Positions 34,006 through 43,570 of a stretch of DNA of 64,000 bases are shown here, in pieces. The DNA lies in the NCBI GenBank assembly GCA_036378535.1, contig DASUWH010000031.1, forward strand, positions 62,001 to 126,000, given 5' to 3'. Each line of letters starts with the position of its first letter. Within the stretch, counting starts at the first letter, position 1. The DNA comes from Gp1-AA122 sp036378535. GTDB lineage: Bacteria; Acidobacteriota; Terriglobia; Terriglobales; Acidobacteriaceae. A program made the translations under genes and the position numbers. Under the pieces are notes generated by a model. The model worked only from the letters and a program-made list of their open reading frames with translations, was not told the DNA's origin and did no database searches.

Positions 34006-35973
34006 ATGGAAGAAAGTTCCCCCGCATCCTCACCGCGGTCTGCTGTACCACAACTACGCTTCGGAAAAATTGATGACCTTGCGAGCCGGGTAACGGCCAG
34101 TGTCGATGCCGCTCGGAAGCACCTCTTGTCGCGGCAGCATGAAGAGGGCTACTGGTGTGGCGAGCTGGAAGCCGACACCACGCTGGAATCGGATTACATT
34201 CTGCTGCACACGCTGCTGGGGACCGGCAACCAGGAGCGATTTCAGAAATGCTGCAATTACATTCTGCAGCACCAGAATGAAGACGGCGGTTGGCCGACTT
34301 ATGTGGACGGGCCTTCGAACCTCAGTGCGTCGGTAAAAGCTTATTTCGCGCTAAAGTTGACCGGCTACAAGCCTGATCATCCTGCCCTGGAACGAGCGCG
34401 CCAGAAGATTCTGGAAATGGGCGGCGTGACCGAAGTCAACACCTTTACCAAAATCTATCTCTGTTTTCTCGGACAGTACGACTACGATGCGGTTCCCGCG
34501 GTTCCGCCCGAGATTGTGCTGTTTCCGAACTGGTTCTGGTTCAACATCTACGAAATTTCCTCCTGGTCGCGGGCGATCCTCGTCCCGCTGTCGATCTGCT
34601 ATGCCAAGAAACCGCTGAAAAAGATTCCTGCTGAAATGGGAGTCGAAGAGTTGTTTGTGGGCGGGCGCGAGAAGTCGCGCATGCGCCTGCACTGGAGTGA
34701 GAGGTTGATTTCGTGGCGGAATTTCTTCCTGGTGCTGGATCGCATGGTGCACTGGTTTGAGCGGGTGCATATCCGCCCGCTGCGATGGCTGGCTCTGAAG
34801 CGCGCCAAGGAGTGGATGCTGGAACGGTTTGAAATGAGCGACGGGCTGGGATCCATTTATCCGTCCATCATGAATTCTATTATCGCGCTGCGTTGCCTGG
34901 GATATTCGCTGGATGATCCCCAGGTGATTCGCGCCATGGATGAGTTTGAAAAGTTAGGGATCGAAGAGGGCGACACGTTTCGTATGCAGCCCTGCATGTC
35001 TCCAGTGTGGGACACGGCATACGCTTTGTTTGCTCTCGGTGAAGCCGGAGTTCCGGCCAACGATCCGCGGATGGTGAAGTGCGCGGACTGGATTTTGCAG
35101 AAGCAGGTGCGCAACGGCGGCGACTGGCAAGTCAAGAATAAAGAAGGCAAGCCCGGCGGTTGGTACTTCGAGTTCAACAACGAGTTTTATCCGGACGTGG
35201 ATGATAGCGCGATGGTGTGCCTGGGATTGAGCCGCGTGGAGCATCCCAACGGTCGCTACCAGAGGGAATCGGTGCAGCGGGCGATCGATTGGATTTTTTC
35301 CATGCAATGTAAGGACGGCGGCTGGGCGTCGTTCGACAAAGACAACGACCGCATGGTGTTCCAGTACATTCCTTTTGCCGACCACAATGCCATGCTGGAT
35401 CCGCCGACGGTAGACATCACGGGCCGAATTCTCGAGATGCTGGCCACCTATGGATACACCAAAGAGGATCGGCGCGTGAAGAAGGCCATCAAGTTTATCC
35501 GCAAGCAGCAGGAACCGGATGGCTCCTGGTTCGGACGTTGGGGCGTGAACTACATCTACGGAACCATGCTGGTTTTGCGCGGCCTGGAAGCGATGGGGAT
35601 CGATCACCACGAGCCCTACGTACAGCAAGGGGCGGAGTGGTTGCGCATGGTGCAGAACCCCGACGGCGGATGGGGCGAGACCTGTGAATCCTACGATGAT
35701 CCGACGCAACGCGGCCTGGGGCCAAGCACGCCTTCACAGACTGCCTGGGCGATCCTGGGCCTGCTGGCCGCCAATGACACGCGCAGCGATTCAGTGGCGC
35801 GCGGTATCGCCTACCTGCTGCGCACGCAAAAGAAAGATGGTTCGTGGGATGAGCCCGCGACCACCGGTACCGGGTTTCCACGCGTGTTTTATCTCGTATA
35901 CACGCTGTACCGGGATTATTTCCCACTGATCGCGCTAACTACCTACGCCAAGGTGATGGCGGAAAAGAACTAG
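34006..35973 (+). CDS. shc: Squalene-hopene cyclase
   Basis: Membrane-associated class II triterpene cyclase that turns squalene into hopene and hopanol (655 residues). The proton-donor motif DVDD is at about 397-400 in YPDVDDSAMVCLG. QW-type repeats are abundant (QNEDGGWPTY, CKDGGWASFD, QEPDGSWFGRWG, QNPDGGWGET, QKKDGSWDEP). The start ATG at 34006 is 7 bases after ispH. The N-terminal 25 residues are variable. It is the core of the hopanoid locus that runs to at least 43.5 kb. Confidence 0.98.
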   Translation: MEESSPASSPRSAVPQLRFGKIDDLASRVTASVDAARKHLLSRQHEEGYWCGELEADTTLESDYILLHTLLGTGNQERFQKCCNYILQHQNEDGGWPTYVDGPSNLSASVKAYFALKLTGYKPDHPALERARQKILEMGGVTEVNTFTKIYLCFLGQYDYDAVPAVPPEIVLFPNWFWFNIYEISSWSRAILVPLSICYAKKPLKKIPAEMGVEELFVGGREKSRMRLHWSERLISWRNFFLVLDRMVHWFERVHIRPLRWLALKRAKEWMLERFEMSDGLGSIYPSIMNSIIALRCLGYSLDDPQVIRAMDEFEKLGIEEGDTFRMQPCMSPVWDTAYALFALGEAGVPANDPRMVKCADWILQKQVRNGGDWQVKNKEGKPGGWYFEFNNEFYPDVDDSAMVCLGLSRVEHPNGRYQRESVQRAIDWIFSMQCKDGGWASFDKDNDRMVFQYIPFADHNAMLDPPTVDITGRILEMLATYGYTKEDRRVKKAIKFIRKQQEPDGSWFGRWGVNYIYGTMLVLRGLEAMGIDHHEPYVQQGAEWLRMVQNPDGGWGETCESYDDPTQRGLGPSTPSQTAWAILGLLAANDTRSDSVARGIAYLLRTQKKDGSWDEPATTGTGFPRVFYLVYTLYRDYFPLIALTTYAKVMAEKN

Positions 35974-36063
35974 CACTCAGCCGGCAGCACTCAGCCGCAT
36001 GAACTAACTTGGCTGGATGCTAGTGCTATTTTGATTGGCTGAGTGCTGAATGCTGAGTGTTGA
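35974..36063. repeat. R3 inverted repeat filling the shc-hpnA gap
   Basis: The left arm (35974-35996) and right arm (36037-36059) are 23 bases each with three mismatches, built from CACTCAGC / GCTGAGTG units, with a 40-base loop. A further unit, TGTTGAATGCTAG, runs into the hpnA start codon. Confidence 0.8.
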
Positions 36064-37050
36064 ATGCTAGCTTTTGTTACCGGCGCAACCGGGTTTGTGG
36101 GCAGCCATGTGGCTCGCGTGCTGCACGCGCAGGGAGCCGACTTGCGATTACTGGTGCGTCCCACCAGCAATCCCAAGAACATTGAGGCGCTGCATGCGGA
36201 GCGGGCAGTGGGCGACCTGCGCGATGCGGCTTCGCTGGAAAAGGCGATGGCAGGCTGCGATACCGTTTTCCATGTCGCCGCTGACTACCGGCTGTGGATT
36301 CGCGATCCCGACCAGATGTACCGGTCCAATGTCGAGGGTACGCGGGCAATTCTCGAAGCAGCTCGGAAAAACGGCGTGCGCCGGGTTGTGTATACGTCTA
36401 GCGTGGCGACCATGGGTTTTCGCAGCAACGGCCAGCCGGCTGATGAGAATTCCCCGGTCTCGTTGCAGCAGATGATCGGGCACTATAAGAAATCGAAATT
36501 TTTGGCGGAGCAGGTGGCGATCGAGGCTGGGAAAAACGACATGCATGTGGTGGTGGTGAATCCGACCACGCCAGTAGGCGAGCAGGACATCAAGCCCACC
36601 CCGACGGGGCGGATCATTGTCGACTTTCTGAAGAAGAAATTTCCCGCCTACGTGGATACGGGTTTGAACTTGGTGGACGTGGATGAATGCGCGCGCGGAC
36701 ATGTGGCCGCGCTGGAGAAAGGTAAAAGTGGGGAGCGCTACATCCTGGGCGGCGAGAATTTAACGCTCAAACAGATTCTGGACAAGCTGGCGCACATTAC
36801 CGGACTGCCATCGCCTAAGGTGCGGGTTCCGTACCTGCTGGCGCTGGCTACCGGAGTGGTCGACGAGATTGTGACCGGGCACATCCGCAAGATTGAGCCG
36901 CGAGCGACCATCGACGCGGTTCGCATGGGGCGCAAGAAAATGTTTGTGTCATCCGCAAAAGCGGAACGGGAATTGGCATGGAAGGTTATCCCGGTGGATG
37001 ATGCGTTGCAGCGGGCGGTGAATTGGTTTCGAGCGCACGGCTATGTATAA
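36064..37050 (+). CDS. hpnA: Hopanoid-associated sugar epimerase HpnA
   Basis: NAD(P)-dependent extended SDR of 328 residues. The Rossmann motif is FVTGATGFVGSHVARVL at the N-terminus, and VYTSSVATMG and GHYKKSKFLAEQ give the catalytic Ser and YxxxK (Tyr near 140). It is closely similar in layout to HpnA proteins encoded in hopanoid loci; its exact reaction is not established. The ATG is embedded in the R3 repeat and has no visible ribosome site, which is odd for a gene in the middle of an operon. Confidence 0.93.
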   Translation: MLAFVTGATGFVGSHVARVLHAQGADLRLLVRPTSNPKNIEALHAERAVGDLRDAASLEKAMAGCDTVFHVAADYRLWIRDPDQMYRSNVEGTRAILEAARKNGVRRVVYTSSVATMGFRSNGQPADENSPVSLQQMIGHYKKSKFLAEQVAIEAGKNDMHVVVVNPTTPVGEQDIKPTPTGRIIVDFLKKKFPAYVDTGLNLVDVDECARGHVAALEKGKSGERYILGGENLTLKQILDKLAHITGLPSPKVRVPYLLALATGVVDEIVTGHIRKIEPRATIDAVRMGRKKMFVSSAKAERELAWKVIPVDDALQRAVNWFRAHGYV

Positions 37051-37086
37051 GGTCGAGGTGGCCGTGTCCAGGTGGTTCGGTTCAGT

Positions 37087-37806
37087 ATGACGAAGATTGC
37101 TTTTGTGGCCGCGCTGGAACAGGAGGTCAAGCCGCTGGTCCGTAGATGGCGAGTTTCGGTACTCGAGCACGAGGGACGGGGTTACAAGTTCTACGAAGAT
37201 GAACACGCAGTGCTGGTGTGCGGAGGGATGGGCGCGGAGTCTGCGCGCAGAGCTACGGAAGCGATTATCAATTTCTATTCGCCAGCCGCAGTGTGGTCGG
37301 TAGGGTTCGCGGGAGCGTTGGATTCGTCTATGAAAGTGGGTGAGGGATTTCGCCCGAGCCGAGTTGTTGACGCCGGCGATGGCAGCGTGATCGAAACCGG
37401 CGGGCGAGAGGGAACTCTGGTCAGCTACGGCGCGGTGGCCAGTGCGGAGCAGAAGCGAAAGCTTGCAACCGCTTACGGCGCGCGGGCTGTGGACATGGAA
37501 GCCGCTGCCGTGGCGCGAGGAGCGCAGGCGCGAGGCTTGGCCTTCGGCGTATATAAGGCGATTTCTGACGAAAGCGGTTTTGATATGCCGGCCTTGGAAG
37601 GCTTCATTCGGGACGGACGATTTCATGAACTCGCGTTCGTGAGTTACGCAGTGATTCGTCCCTGGTTGTGGGTGAAAGTGATGCAGTTGGCGAGAAACAG
37701 TTCACGAGCGGCGCAGACGCTTTGCCGTTGGTTGGTCCAGTACAATGCGGAAGCAGAATCTCTGGAGAGCAAACCTCCTGAGTTGCATCCAATGAAACGA
37801 GCCTAA
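37087..37806 (+). CDS. hpnG: Hopanoid nucleoside phosphorylase HpnG
   Basis: Purine nucleoside phosphorylase family protein that removes adenine from adenosylhopane to give phosphoribosylhopane. The fold is recognisable from MTKIAFVAALEQEVKPLV, VGFAGALDSSMKVGEGF, VDMEAAAVARGA and the catalytic acid in AISDESGFDMP. Length 239 from ATG at 37087; an upstream frame start at 37072 lacks support. The partner that makes adenosylhopane (HpnH) is not in the window. The C-terminal 20 residues are a polar extension. Confidence 0.92.
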   Translation: MTKIAFVAALEQEVKPLVRRWRVSVLEHEGRGYKFYEDEHAVLVCGGMGAESARRATEAIINFYSPAAVWSVGFAGALDSSMKVGEGFRPSRVVDAGDGSVIETGGREGTLVSYGAVASAEQKRKLATAYGARAVDMEAAAVARGAQARGLAFGVYKAISDESGFDMPALEGFIRDGRFHELAFVSYAVIRPWLWVKVMQLARNSSRAAQTLCRWLVQYNAEAESLESKPPELHPMKRA

Positions 37807-37812
37807 TTCCAG

Positions 37813-38934
37813 ATGGGACTTGCCAGACAGGTTGCTGTCGAACAGAAACGAATTGCCGTTCCCAGCACCATGATGGCCGCCGTCTATCGCGGCATCGGTG
37901 ACGTTCGGATGGAAAGCGTGCCGGTTCCCGAAATCGGGCCCGGGGAGATGCTGCTACGCGTGCACACGTGCGGCATTTGCGGAACCGATCTCAAGAAAAT
38001 CGCCACCGGCTCCCATTCGGCGCCTCGCATTTTCGGGCACGAAACCGCAGGCGTGGTTGCGGCGGTGGGAAAGGGAGTTAGGGAGTATGAGATCGGTGAT
38101 CGAGTGGTGGTGTTTCATCACATTCCCTGCGGCGATTGTTTTTACTGCCGCCATAAAACCTTTGCGCAATGCGCGACTTATAAGAGAGTGGGCTGCACGG
38201 CGGGATTCGAACCTTCCGGCGGCGGCTTCGCGGAATACGTTCGCGTGATGGATTGGATCGTCGAACGAGGTACAGTTCGTATTCCCGACGATGTCTCTTT
38301 CGAGCAGGCGTGCTTTGTGGAGCCCGTGAACACATGCATGAAGGGTATCGAGAACCTGCAGTTGCAGCGGGGTGAAGCTGTGCTTGTGATCGGGCAGGGC
38401 CCTATTGGAATCATGCTAGGTGTATTGGCCCAGCGGACAGGGGCGAAGGTAATTACTTCCGACTTGTACCCGCAGAGGCTTACAATAGCGAGAACTTTTG
38501 GATTACAAGAATCGATAGATGCCTCTCGCCAGGATGTGGTTCAAGTTATGCGTGAGGTTACACAGGGCCGTGGTGCCGACGCCGTCATCCTAGCCGTAGG
38601 CGGCACCAGCCTGATCCGGACGGCAATGGATGGCGCGCGCCCGGGCGGGCGCGTGTTGTTGTTTGCGCAAACCGCGCGCGGAGAAGCGACGATTGATCCC
38701 GCGGCCGTTTGCGTCGACGAGAAGACGCTGCTGGGCTCCTACAGCGCGTCCATCGATTTGCAGGAAGAATCTGTGCGTTTTGTGATGGACCGCGAGATGG
38801 ACATGACGCGCCTGATCTCGCATCGCTTTCCGCTGGCCGGCAGCGTGGAAGCGTTGCAACTGGCGGCGCACCCGCAGCCCGATTCGCTGAAAATCGTCAT
38901 TCAGCCTGGCGGTGCCTGGGAAGGAAGCTTGTGA
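37813..38934 (+). CDS. Zinc-dependent alcohol dehydrogenase, hopanoid-locus copy 1
   Basis: Medium-chain dehydrogenase of 373 residues. The catalytic zinc site is CGICGTD and GHE (in IFGHETAGV). The structural-zinc-type loop is CGDCFYCRHKTFAQC. The Rossmann fold is VIGQGPIGIMLG. The first 17 residues before MMAAVYRGIG may not be translated. It starts 6 bases after hpnG and overlaps the next dehydrogenase as GTGA or precedes it by 8 bases, so it belongs to the hopanoid operon. It may reduce the sugar-derived side chain of ribosyl- or formylhopane, an inference from position only. Confidence 0.88.
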   Translation: MGLARQVAVEQKRIAVPSTMMAAVYRGIGDVRMESVPVPEIGPGEMLLRVHTCGICGTDLKKIATGSHSAPRIFGHETAGVVAAVGKGVREYEIGDRVVVFHHIPCGDCFYCRHKTFAQCATYKRVGCTAGFEPSGGGFAEYVRVMDWIVERGTVRIPDDVSFEQACFVEPVNTCMKGIENLQLQRGEAVLVIGQGPIGIMLGVLAQRTGAKVITSDLYPQRLTIARTFGLQESIDASRQDVVQVMREVTQGRGADAVILAVGGTSLIRTAMDGARPGGRVLLFAQTARGEATIDPAAVCVDEKTLLGSYSASIDLQEESVRFVMDREMDMTRLISHRFPLAGSVEALQLAAHPQPDSLKIVIQPGGAWEGSL

Positions 38935-38942
38935 CGGGAAAG

Positions 38943-39980
38943 ATGACAGCAGCCGTCCTCTACGGTAAAGAGGACGTCAAAATCGAGCGCGTGCCCATCC
39001 CCCGCGTGGATGATGGCGAAGTGTTGATCAAAGTGCAGGTCGCGCTCACTTGCGGCACCGACGTTAAAGTTTATCGTCGCGGCTATCATGCGCGCATGAT
39101 CGTACCGCCGGCACTCTTCGGTCACGAGTTAGCCGGAGTAGTCGAGCAAGTCGGAAATGGGGTGAAAGGTTTCCGCAAGGGTATGCGGGTTGTGGCACTG
39201 AATTCCGCGCCCTGCGGCCGCTGCTTCTATTGCTCCAAGCACCAGGAAAACCTATGCGAGGATTTGCTGTTTAACAACGGCGCCTATGCGGAGTACATCC
39301 GCATTCCGAAGCGGATCGTGCAGAAGAACATGCTCACGATTCCGGATTACATTTCCTATCACGATGCGGCCATGATTGAACCGCTGGCTTGCGTACTGCG
39401 CGGCCTGCACGAGACCGGGGTAGAAATTGGAGATACGGTAACCGTGATCGGCGGCGGGCCGATTGGTTTGATGTTCGTGCAGGTGGCGCATGCGATCGGG
39501 TGCAACGTGATCGCCGTGGTCAAGCGCGATTCGCAGGTGGCGGCCGCCAAACGCAAAGGCGCCAACGAGGTGGTGCACATCACCAAGGTGAACGACCCGA
39601 TCGAAGCAGTGAAAGCCATCTCGCCATCTGGCCGCGGGCCGGATGTTGTCATCGAGGCGGTGGGACGTCCCGAGGCTTGGGAATGGGCGGTGGGGATGGT
39701 CCGCAAAGGGGGCACGGTTAACTTTTTCGGCGGATGCGCTAGCGGTACCAAGGTTCAGCTGGATACAAACCGGCTGCATTATTCGGAGATTACCTTGAAG
39801 GCTACGTTCCATCACACGCCGGAAACCGTGCGCCGCGCTTTCGATTTGATCGCCGAGCACAAGGTGAAAGGTACCGATTACATCACGGGAGAAGCGCCCC
39901 TGTCGCGATTGCATCATGTCCTGCGCGACCTCAGCGATCGCAACGGTGAGATTAAGACCGCAATTATTCCTGGGCACTAG
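38943..39980 (+). CDS. Zinc-dependent alcohol dehydrogenase, hopanoid-locus copy 2
   Basis: Second medium-chain dehydrogenase, 345 residues, with TCGTDVKVYRR and FGHELAGVVE (catalytic zinc), CGRCFYCSKHQENLC (structural zinc) and VIGGGPIGLMFV (NAD binding). It is a paralogue of the preceding gene but clearly diverged, so it is not a recent tandem duplicate. ATG at 38943 begins MTAAVLYGKEDVKIE; GTG at 38931, overlapping the previous stop, is also possible. The pairing of two such enzymes between hpnG and hpnC is the unusual point of this locus. Confidence 0.88.
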   Translation: MTAAVLYGKEDVKIERVPIPRVDDGEVLIKVQVALTCGTDVKVYRRGYHARMIVPPALFGHELAGVVEQVGNGVKGFRKGMRVVALNSAPCGRCFYCSKHQENLCEDLLFNNGAYAEYIRIPKRIVQKNMLTIPDYISYHDAAMIEPLACVLRGLHETGVEIGDTVTVIGGGPIGLMFVQVAHAIGCNVIAVVKRDSQVAAAKRKGANEVVHITKVNDPIEAVKAISPSGRGPDVVIEAVGRPEAWEWAVGMVRKGGTVNFFGGCASGTKVQLDTNRLHYSEITLKATFHHTPETVRRAFDLIAEHKVKGTDYITGEAPLSRLHHVLRDLSDRNGEIKTAIIPGH

Positions 39981-39991
39981 GAGATAAGATT

Positions 39992-40059
39992 CACCACAAG
40001 ACCCAGAGGAACACGAAGAGACGTCAAGGCTTCGTGCTACTTGGTGTAGTTTTGTGGTG
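39992..40059. repeat. R5 nested palindrome (CACCACAA type)
   Basis: The outer arms CACCACAA (39992-39999) and TTGTGGTG (40052-40059) enclose an inner stem CACGAAG (40012-40018) with CTTCGTG (40030-40036). ATTTTTG follows. This type of element recurs in many bacterial genomes. It fills the gap before hpnC and could also attenuate transcription. Confidence 0.75.
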
Positions 40060-40067
40060 ATTTTTGT

Positions 40068-40994
40068 ATGGTAGCGATCGTGGACAGTGAGGCCGCTTCT
40101 GGTTGGGCGAAATTGCCTCCCGAGTACGCCATTCCTGAGGTCGCGCCCAGCGCGGCGGAGGCGCAGGAATATTGCCGGCGGCTGGCGCGCACACACTACG
40201 AGAATTTCTCAGTAGCCACCTGGTTCCTGCCCAAGCGTCTACAGCAGCATTTCTTCAACGTTTATGCCTATTGCCGGATTTCGGACGATCTGGGGGATGA
40301 GGTTGGCAATCCGGCGGCCTCCATGCGACTGCTCGATGAATGGGAGTCCGAGCTAGACGCCTGCTATAGCGGTAACCCGAAGCATCCGGTATTCGTGGCG
40401 TTAAAGGAGACGGTTCGCGCGTGCAAGATTCCCAAACACGAATTTTCCGATCTCTTGACCGCGTTTCGCCAGGACCAGACCACCACCCGATATGAAACCT
40501 TTCAGGATCTGCTCGGCTACTGCAGGAATTCGGCCAATCCGGTTGGGCATCTGGTGCTTTACCTGTGTGGATATAGCGATGACGAGCGGCAGCGGCTTTC
40601 GGACTTCACCTGCACGGCGCTGCAGTTGGCGAATTTCTGGCAGGATGTGAGCGTGGATTACAGTAAAGGGCGGATTTACCTGCCGCTGGAGGATCTGCGT
40701 CGATTCGGCGTCGATGAGCGCGATATCGCCGCGCAGCGGAACACGCCGCAGTTTGTCGAGATGATGAAATTTGAAGTGGAACGCGCGCGAGAATGGTTCC
40801 GGCAAGGTCTGCCATTAGTGAAAAAGGTCAGCCGGGAACTTGCCATCGACATCGAGTTGTTCAGCCGGGGCGGGCAGGAAATTCTGAACGCGATCGAGCG
40901 GCAAGGATTTGCGGTATTGGGACGCCGTCCGGCCATTTCCAAGCCCCGCAAGCTGGCTCTGGTGGCGCGTGCCGCTCTTGGAAAGCTGGTATGA
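40068..40994 (+). CDS. hpnC: Hydroxysqualene synthase HpnC
   Basis: Squalene/phytoene synthase family member of 308 residues acting on presqualene diphosphate to give hydroxysqualene. The first Asp-rich region is YCRISDDLGDEVG, the second NFWQDVSVDYSKGRIYLP. The signature SVATWFLPKRLQQHFFNVYA is typical of HpnC. It overlaps hpnD as ATGA. Assignment to HpnC rather than HpnD rests on its first position in the C-D-E order. Confidence 0.93.
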   Translation: MVAIVDSEAASGWAKLPPEYAIPEVAPSAAEAQEYCRRLARTHYENFSVATWFLPKRLQQHFFNVYAYCRISDDLGDEVGNPAASMRLLDEWESELDACYSGNPKHPVFVALKETVRACKIPKHEFSDLLTAFRQDQTTTRYETFQDLLGYCRNSANPVGHLVLYLCGYSDDERQRLSDFTCTALQLANFWQDVSVDYSKGRIYLPLEDLRRFGVDERDIAAQRNTPQFVEMMKFEVERAREWFRQGLPLVKKVSRELAIDIELFSRGGQEILNAIERQGFAVLGRRPAISKPRKLALVARAALGKLV

Positions 40995-41941
40995 GTGCCG
41001 GCGTGCAACCTGCCCCTTCCCAGTTCGTGCCGACTGAATCCCAGCTCGTCGTAGCCTACTCGGTCTGCCGCTCGATAACCCGCACGGCGGCGCGGAATTT
41101 CTATTACGCATTTCTGGTTCTGCCACGGCGTAAGCGGGAGGCCCTATGCGCGGTGTACGCGTTTATGCGGCGCTGCGATGACATCGCCGATGACCCCAAT
41201 CTGCCGGTCCAGGATCGCCGAATTAAACTTGCGGATTGGCTGGATGCGCTCCATAACGCGGCGGCGGGCGCGCCTACCGACGATCCGGTTCTGCTTGCCC
41301 TCACCGACGCGCAGCGCCGGTACAAGGTTCCCATTGAGCTGCTCAATCAGTTAGCGGCCGGTACTGCCATGGATTTGCAGGTGGAAGGCGAGGAGGAAGA
41401 CGAGCCCGGCTTCGCCCACTCCGCGCTGGCGGTGCAGTACGCCACCTTCGACGACCTCGCGCAATATTGTTATCGCGTAGCCTCGGTGGTGGGCCTGGTC
41501 TGCATAAAGATTTTCGGATATCGCGATCCAGGAGCGGAGGCGCTGGCGGAGCGCTGCGGGCTGGCGTTTCAGCTGACCAACATCATTCGCGACGTGAAGG
41601 AAGATGCGGCCATGGGTCGAGTGTATCTGCCACTTAAGGATATGACCGAATTTGGAGTCACGGTCGAGGACCTTAGCGGAGCGCCTGATCCGGCGCGGCT
41701 TCGGCCGTTATTGGCGCGAGAGGCGGACCGGGCACGCGAGTTCTATCGCTCGGGCGAGCAATTGATTCCGCTGGTTAATGAAGACAGCCAGCCGGCGCTT
41801 TGGGTGCTGATTACGATTTATCGGCGACTTCTGGAAAAGATCGCGGCACAAGGATACGACGTCTTTGGCGAGAAGGTGAGTCTCAGGACGCGAGAGAAAG
41901 TCAGAGTGCTGGCCACGGGATTTCTGAAGCGGCTTGCCTGA
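40991..41941 (+). CDS. hpnD: Presqualene diphosphate synthase HpnD
   Basis: Family member of 316 residues that condenses two farnesyl diphosphates into presqualene diphosphate. Asp-rich motifs are FMRRCDDIADDPN and TNIIRDVKEDAAMGRVYLP; SRSITRTAARNFYYAFLVLP-like sequence near residue 30 fits trans-prenyltransferases. The start ATG at 40991 overlaps the hpnC stop. A longer reading back into hpnC is not needed. Together with HpnC and HpnE it gives a three-step route to squalene. Confidence 0.93.
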   Translation: MSAGVQPAPSQFVPTESQLVVAYSVCRSITRTAARNFYYAFLVLPRRKREALCAVYAFMRRCDDIADDPNLPVQDRRIKLADWLDALHNAAAGAPTDDPVLLALTDAQRRYKVPIELLNQLAAGTAMDLQVEGEEEDEPGFAHSALAVQYATFDDLAQYCYRVASVVGLVCIKIFGYRDPGAEALAERCGLAFQLTNIIRDVKEDAAMGRVYLPLKDMTEFGVTVEDLSGAPDPARLRPLLAREADRAREFYRSGEQLIPLVNEDSQPALWVLITIYRRLLEKIAAQGYDVFGEKVSLRTREKVRVLATGFLKRLA

Positions 41942-41950
41942 GTTTTGCGG

Positions 41951-42006
41951 ACACCGGGTCTGAAGCCCGGGTGTGATCGGCGTCCAACGCGGCCCTGAAG
42001 GGCCGC
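41951..42006. repeat. Two small palindromes (R2-like) between hpnD and hpnE
   Basis: ACACCGGG with its complement near 41951-41974, and GCGGCCC with GGGCCGC at 41989-42006. No T run follows. Confidence 0.65.
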
Positions 42007-42080
42007 TCTTCCATGTTAATGCACAGTCAGTGATGTAAGACCCAGACTGCCAGAATAGGGCTCACCGAATACTGCTAATT

Positions 42081-43484
42081 ATGCAAAACGCCTCCAATTC
42101 GCAGAGTGTCGCCATTGTCGGTGGCGGACTGGCTGGATTGGCGGCCGGATGCGCACTCGCGCAAGCGGGGTTTCGGGTTTCGATTCTTGAGCGGCGTCCT
42201 TACCTGGGTGGACGGGCTTCGTCTTATCAACATCCAGGAACTGGCGAAGTTGTGGACAACTGCCAGCACGTGCTGCTGGGTTGTTGCACCAATCTGGTCA
42301 ATCTTTATGAACGGACGGGCGTGAGCGGCAAAATCCGCTGGTACGACGGGCTCACGTTCCTGGAACCGGGTGGGCGCGCGTCGGTTATCCGGGCTTCTTC
42401 AGTTTTACCGGCGCCTCTGCACAATTCAATTTCTTTCCTCGGGGCGAATTGTCTTGGATTGCAGGATAAGGTTGGCATTGCCCGGGCGATGTTGGCGCTG
42501 ATGCCGTCCGCTCCGGCTGAGGAAGGCGGGACGTTTCTCGACTGGTTGCGGCGGCACGGCCAGACTGATGTCGCCATTGAACGGTTTTGGAAGACCGTGC
42601 TGGTCAGCGCGCTAAACGAAGACTTGGACCGCATGTCGGTGACTTACGCCGCCCAGGTCTTCCGCGAATCTTTTCTGAAGTCCGCCGAAGCCGGACGCAT
42701 GGGCATTCCGAGCGTGCCTCTAACCGAGTTGTACAACGCGGCTGGCGACTATATTCGCGCTCGGGGCGGGCAAGTGCAGTTGCGCTGCTCGATGGATTCA
42801 TTTTCCGGTGGATCGGCTTCGGTGGAACTGTGTATCGATGGCCAGCAGCGAACGTTCGACTTTGCTCTTTTGGCGCTCTCGTTCGATGCCATGAAGCGAG
42901 TGCTGCCGGCGTCGGCCGAGGCCGAGTCTCTACGGACCGATTTGGAGCAGTTCGAGAGTTCACCGATCACCGGTATTCATCTCTGGTTGGATCGCGAAAT
43001 CAGCGACCTTGATCACGCCGTCCTGCTCGATCGCACCATTCAATGGATGTTTCACAAGTCCAGGCTGCTGGGCCGCGCGGCCGAGGCTGGCAGTTATGTG
43101 GAACTGGTTGTGAGCTCATCGAAGGCGCTGGTGGAGATGTCGCGCTCCGAAATTATCGAGCTGGCGCTGAAAGAGCTCCGCGAATTTTTCCCGCGCGCGC
43201 AAGATGCGCAGCTGCTGAAGGCCACCGTTATCAAAGAAGTGAACGCGACCTATTCCCCGAGCCCTGGCGTGGATCGACACCGGCCACGGAATGCGACTGT
43301 GTGGCCACGCGTTTTTGTTGCTGGTGATTGGACGGCGACCGGCTGGCCCGCCACCATGGAAGGCGCAGTGCGCAGTGGCTATCTGGCGGCCGAGAGCCTG
43401 GCGCGCGCCGCCGGAGAGAATGATGCCCATTATCTGGTGCCAGATCTGCCTGCCCGGGGCCTGATGCGGCTGTTTGGCAAGTGA
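42081..43484 (+). CDS. hpnE: Hydroxysqualene dehydroxylase HpnE
   Basis: FAD-dependent amine-oxidase/desaturase-like enzyme of 467 residues that converts hydroxysqualene to squalene. The dinucleotide motif is VAIVGGGLAGLAAGCALAQA, with the FAD-ribose acid in SILERRPYLGGRASS. The C-terminal FAD motif is VFVAGDWTATGWPATMEGAV. Position after hpnC-hpnD fixes the assignment among related desaturases. ATG at 42081 follows a 139-base gap containing small palindromes. Confidence 0.94.
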   Translation: MQNASNSQSVAIVGGGLAGLAAGCALAQAGFRVSILERRPYLGGRASSYQHPGTGEVVDNCQHVLLGCCTNLVNLYERTGVSGKIRWYDGLTFLEPGGRASVIRASSVLPAPLHNSISFLGANCLGLQDKVGIARAMLALMPSAPAEEGGTFLDWLRRHGQTDVAIERFWKTVLVSALNEDLDRMSVTYAAQVFRESFLKSAEAGRMGIPSVPLTELYNAAGDYIRARGGQVQLRCSMDSFSGGSASVELCIDGQQRTFDFALLALSFDAMKRVLPASAEAESLRTDLEQFESSPITGIHLWLDREISDLDHAVLLDRTIQWMFHKSRLLGRAAEAGSYVELVVSSSKALVEMSRSEIIELALKELREFFPRAQDAQLLKATVIKEVNATYSPSPGVDRHRPRNATVWPRVFVAGDWTATGWPATMEGAVRSGYLAAESLARAAGENDAHYLVPDLPARGLMRLFGK

Positions 43485-43570
43485 TCCTTCCCTCATCGAA
43501 AGTGCAATAACCCAGGTACCACTAAACCTTTCCCCGCCCGTGCCGATAAGCAGGAAGTCGGAGTGTCGCT

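Noticed and set aside
39992..40059. Simple terminator before hpnC
   Set aside because: The nested 68-base palindrome resembles a dispersed repeat family, and the T run is short; kept as a repeat with possible attenuation.
40793..40990. Upstream extension of hpnD
   Set aside because: The frame is open back into hpnC by chance; the ATGA overlap at 40991 and family length define the start.
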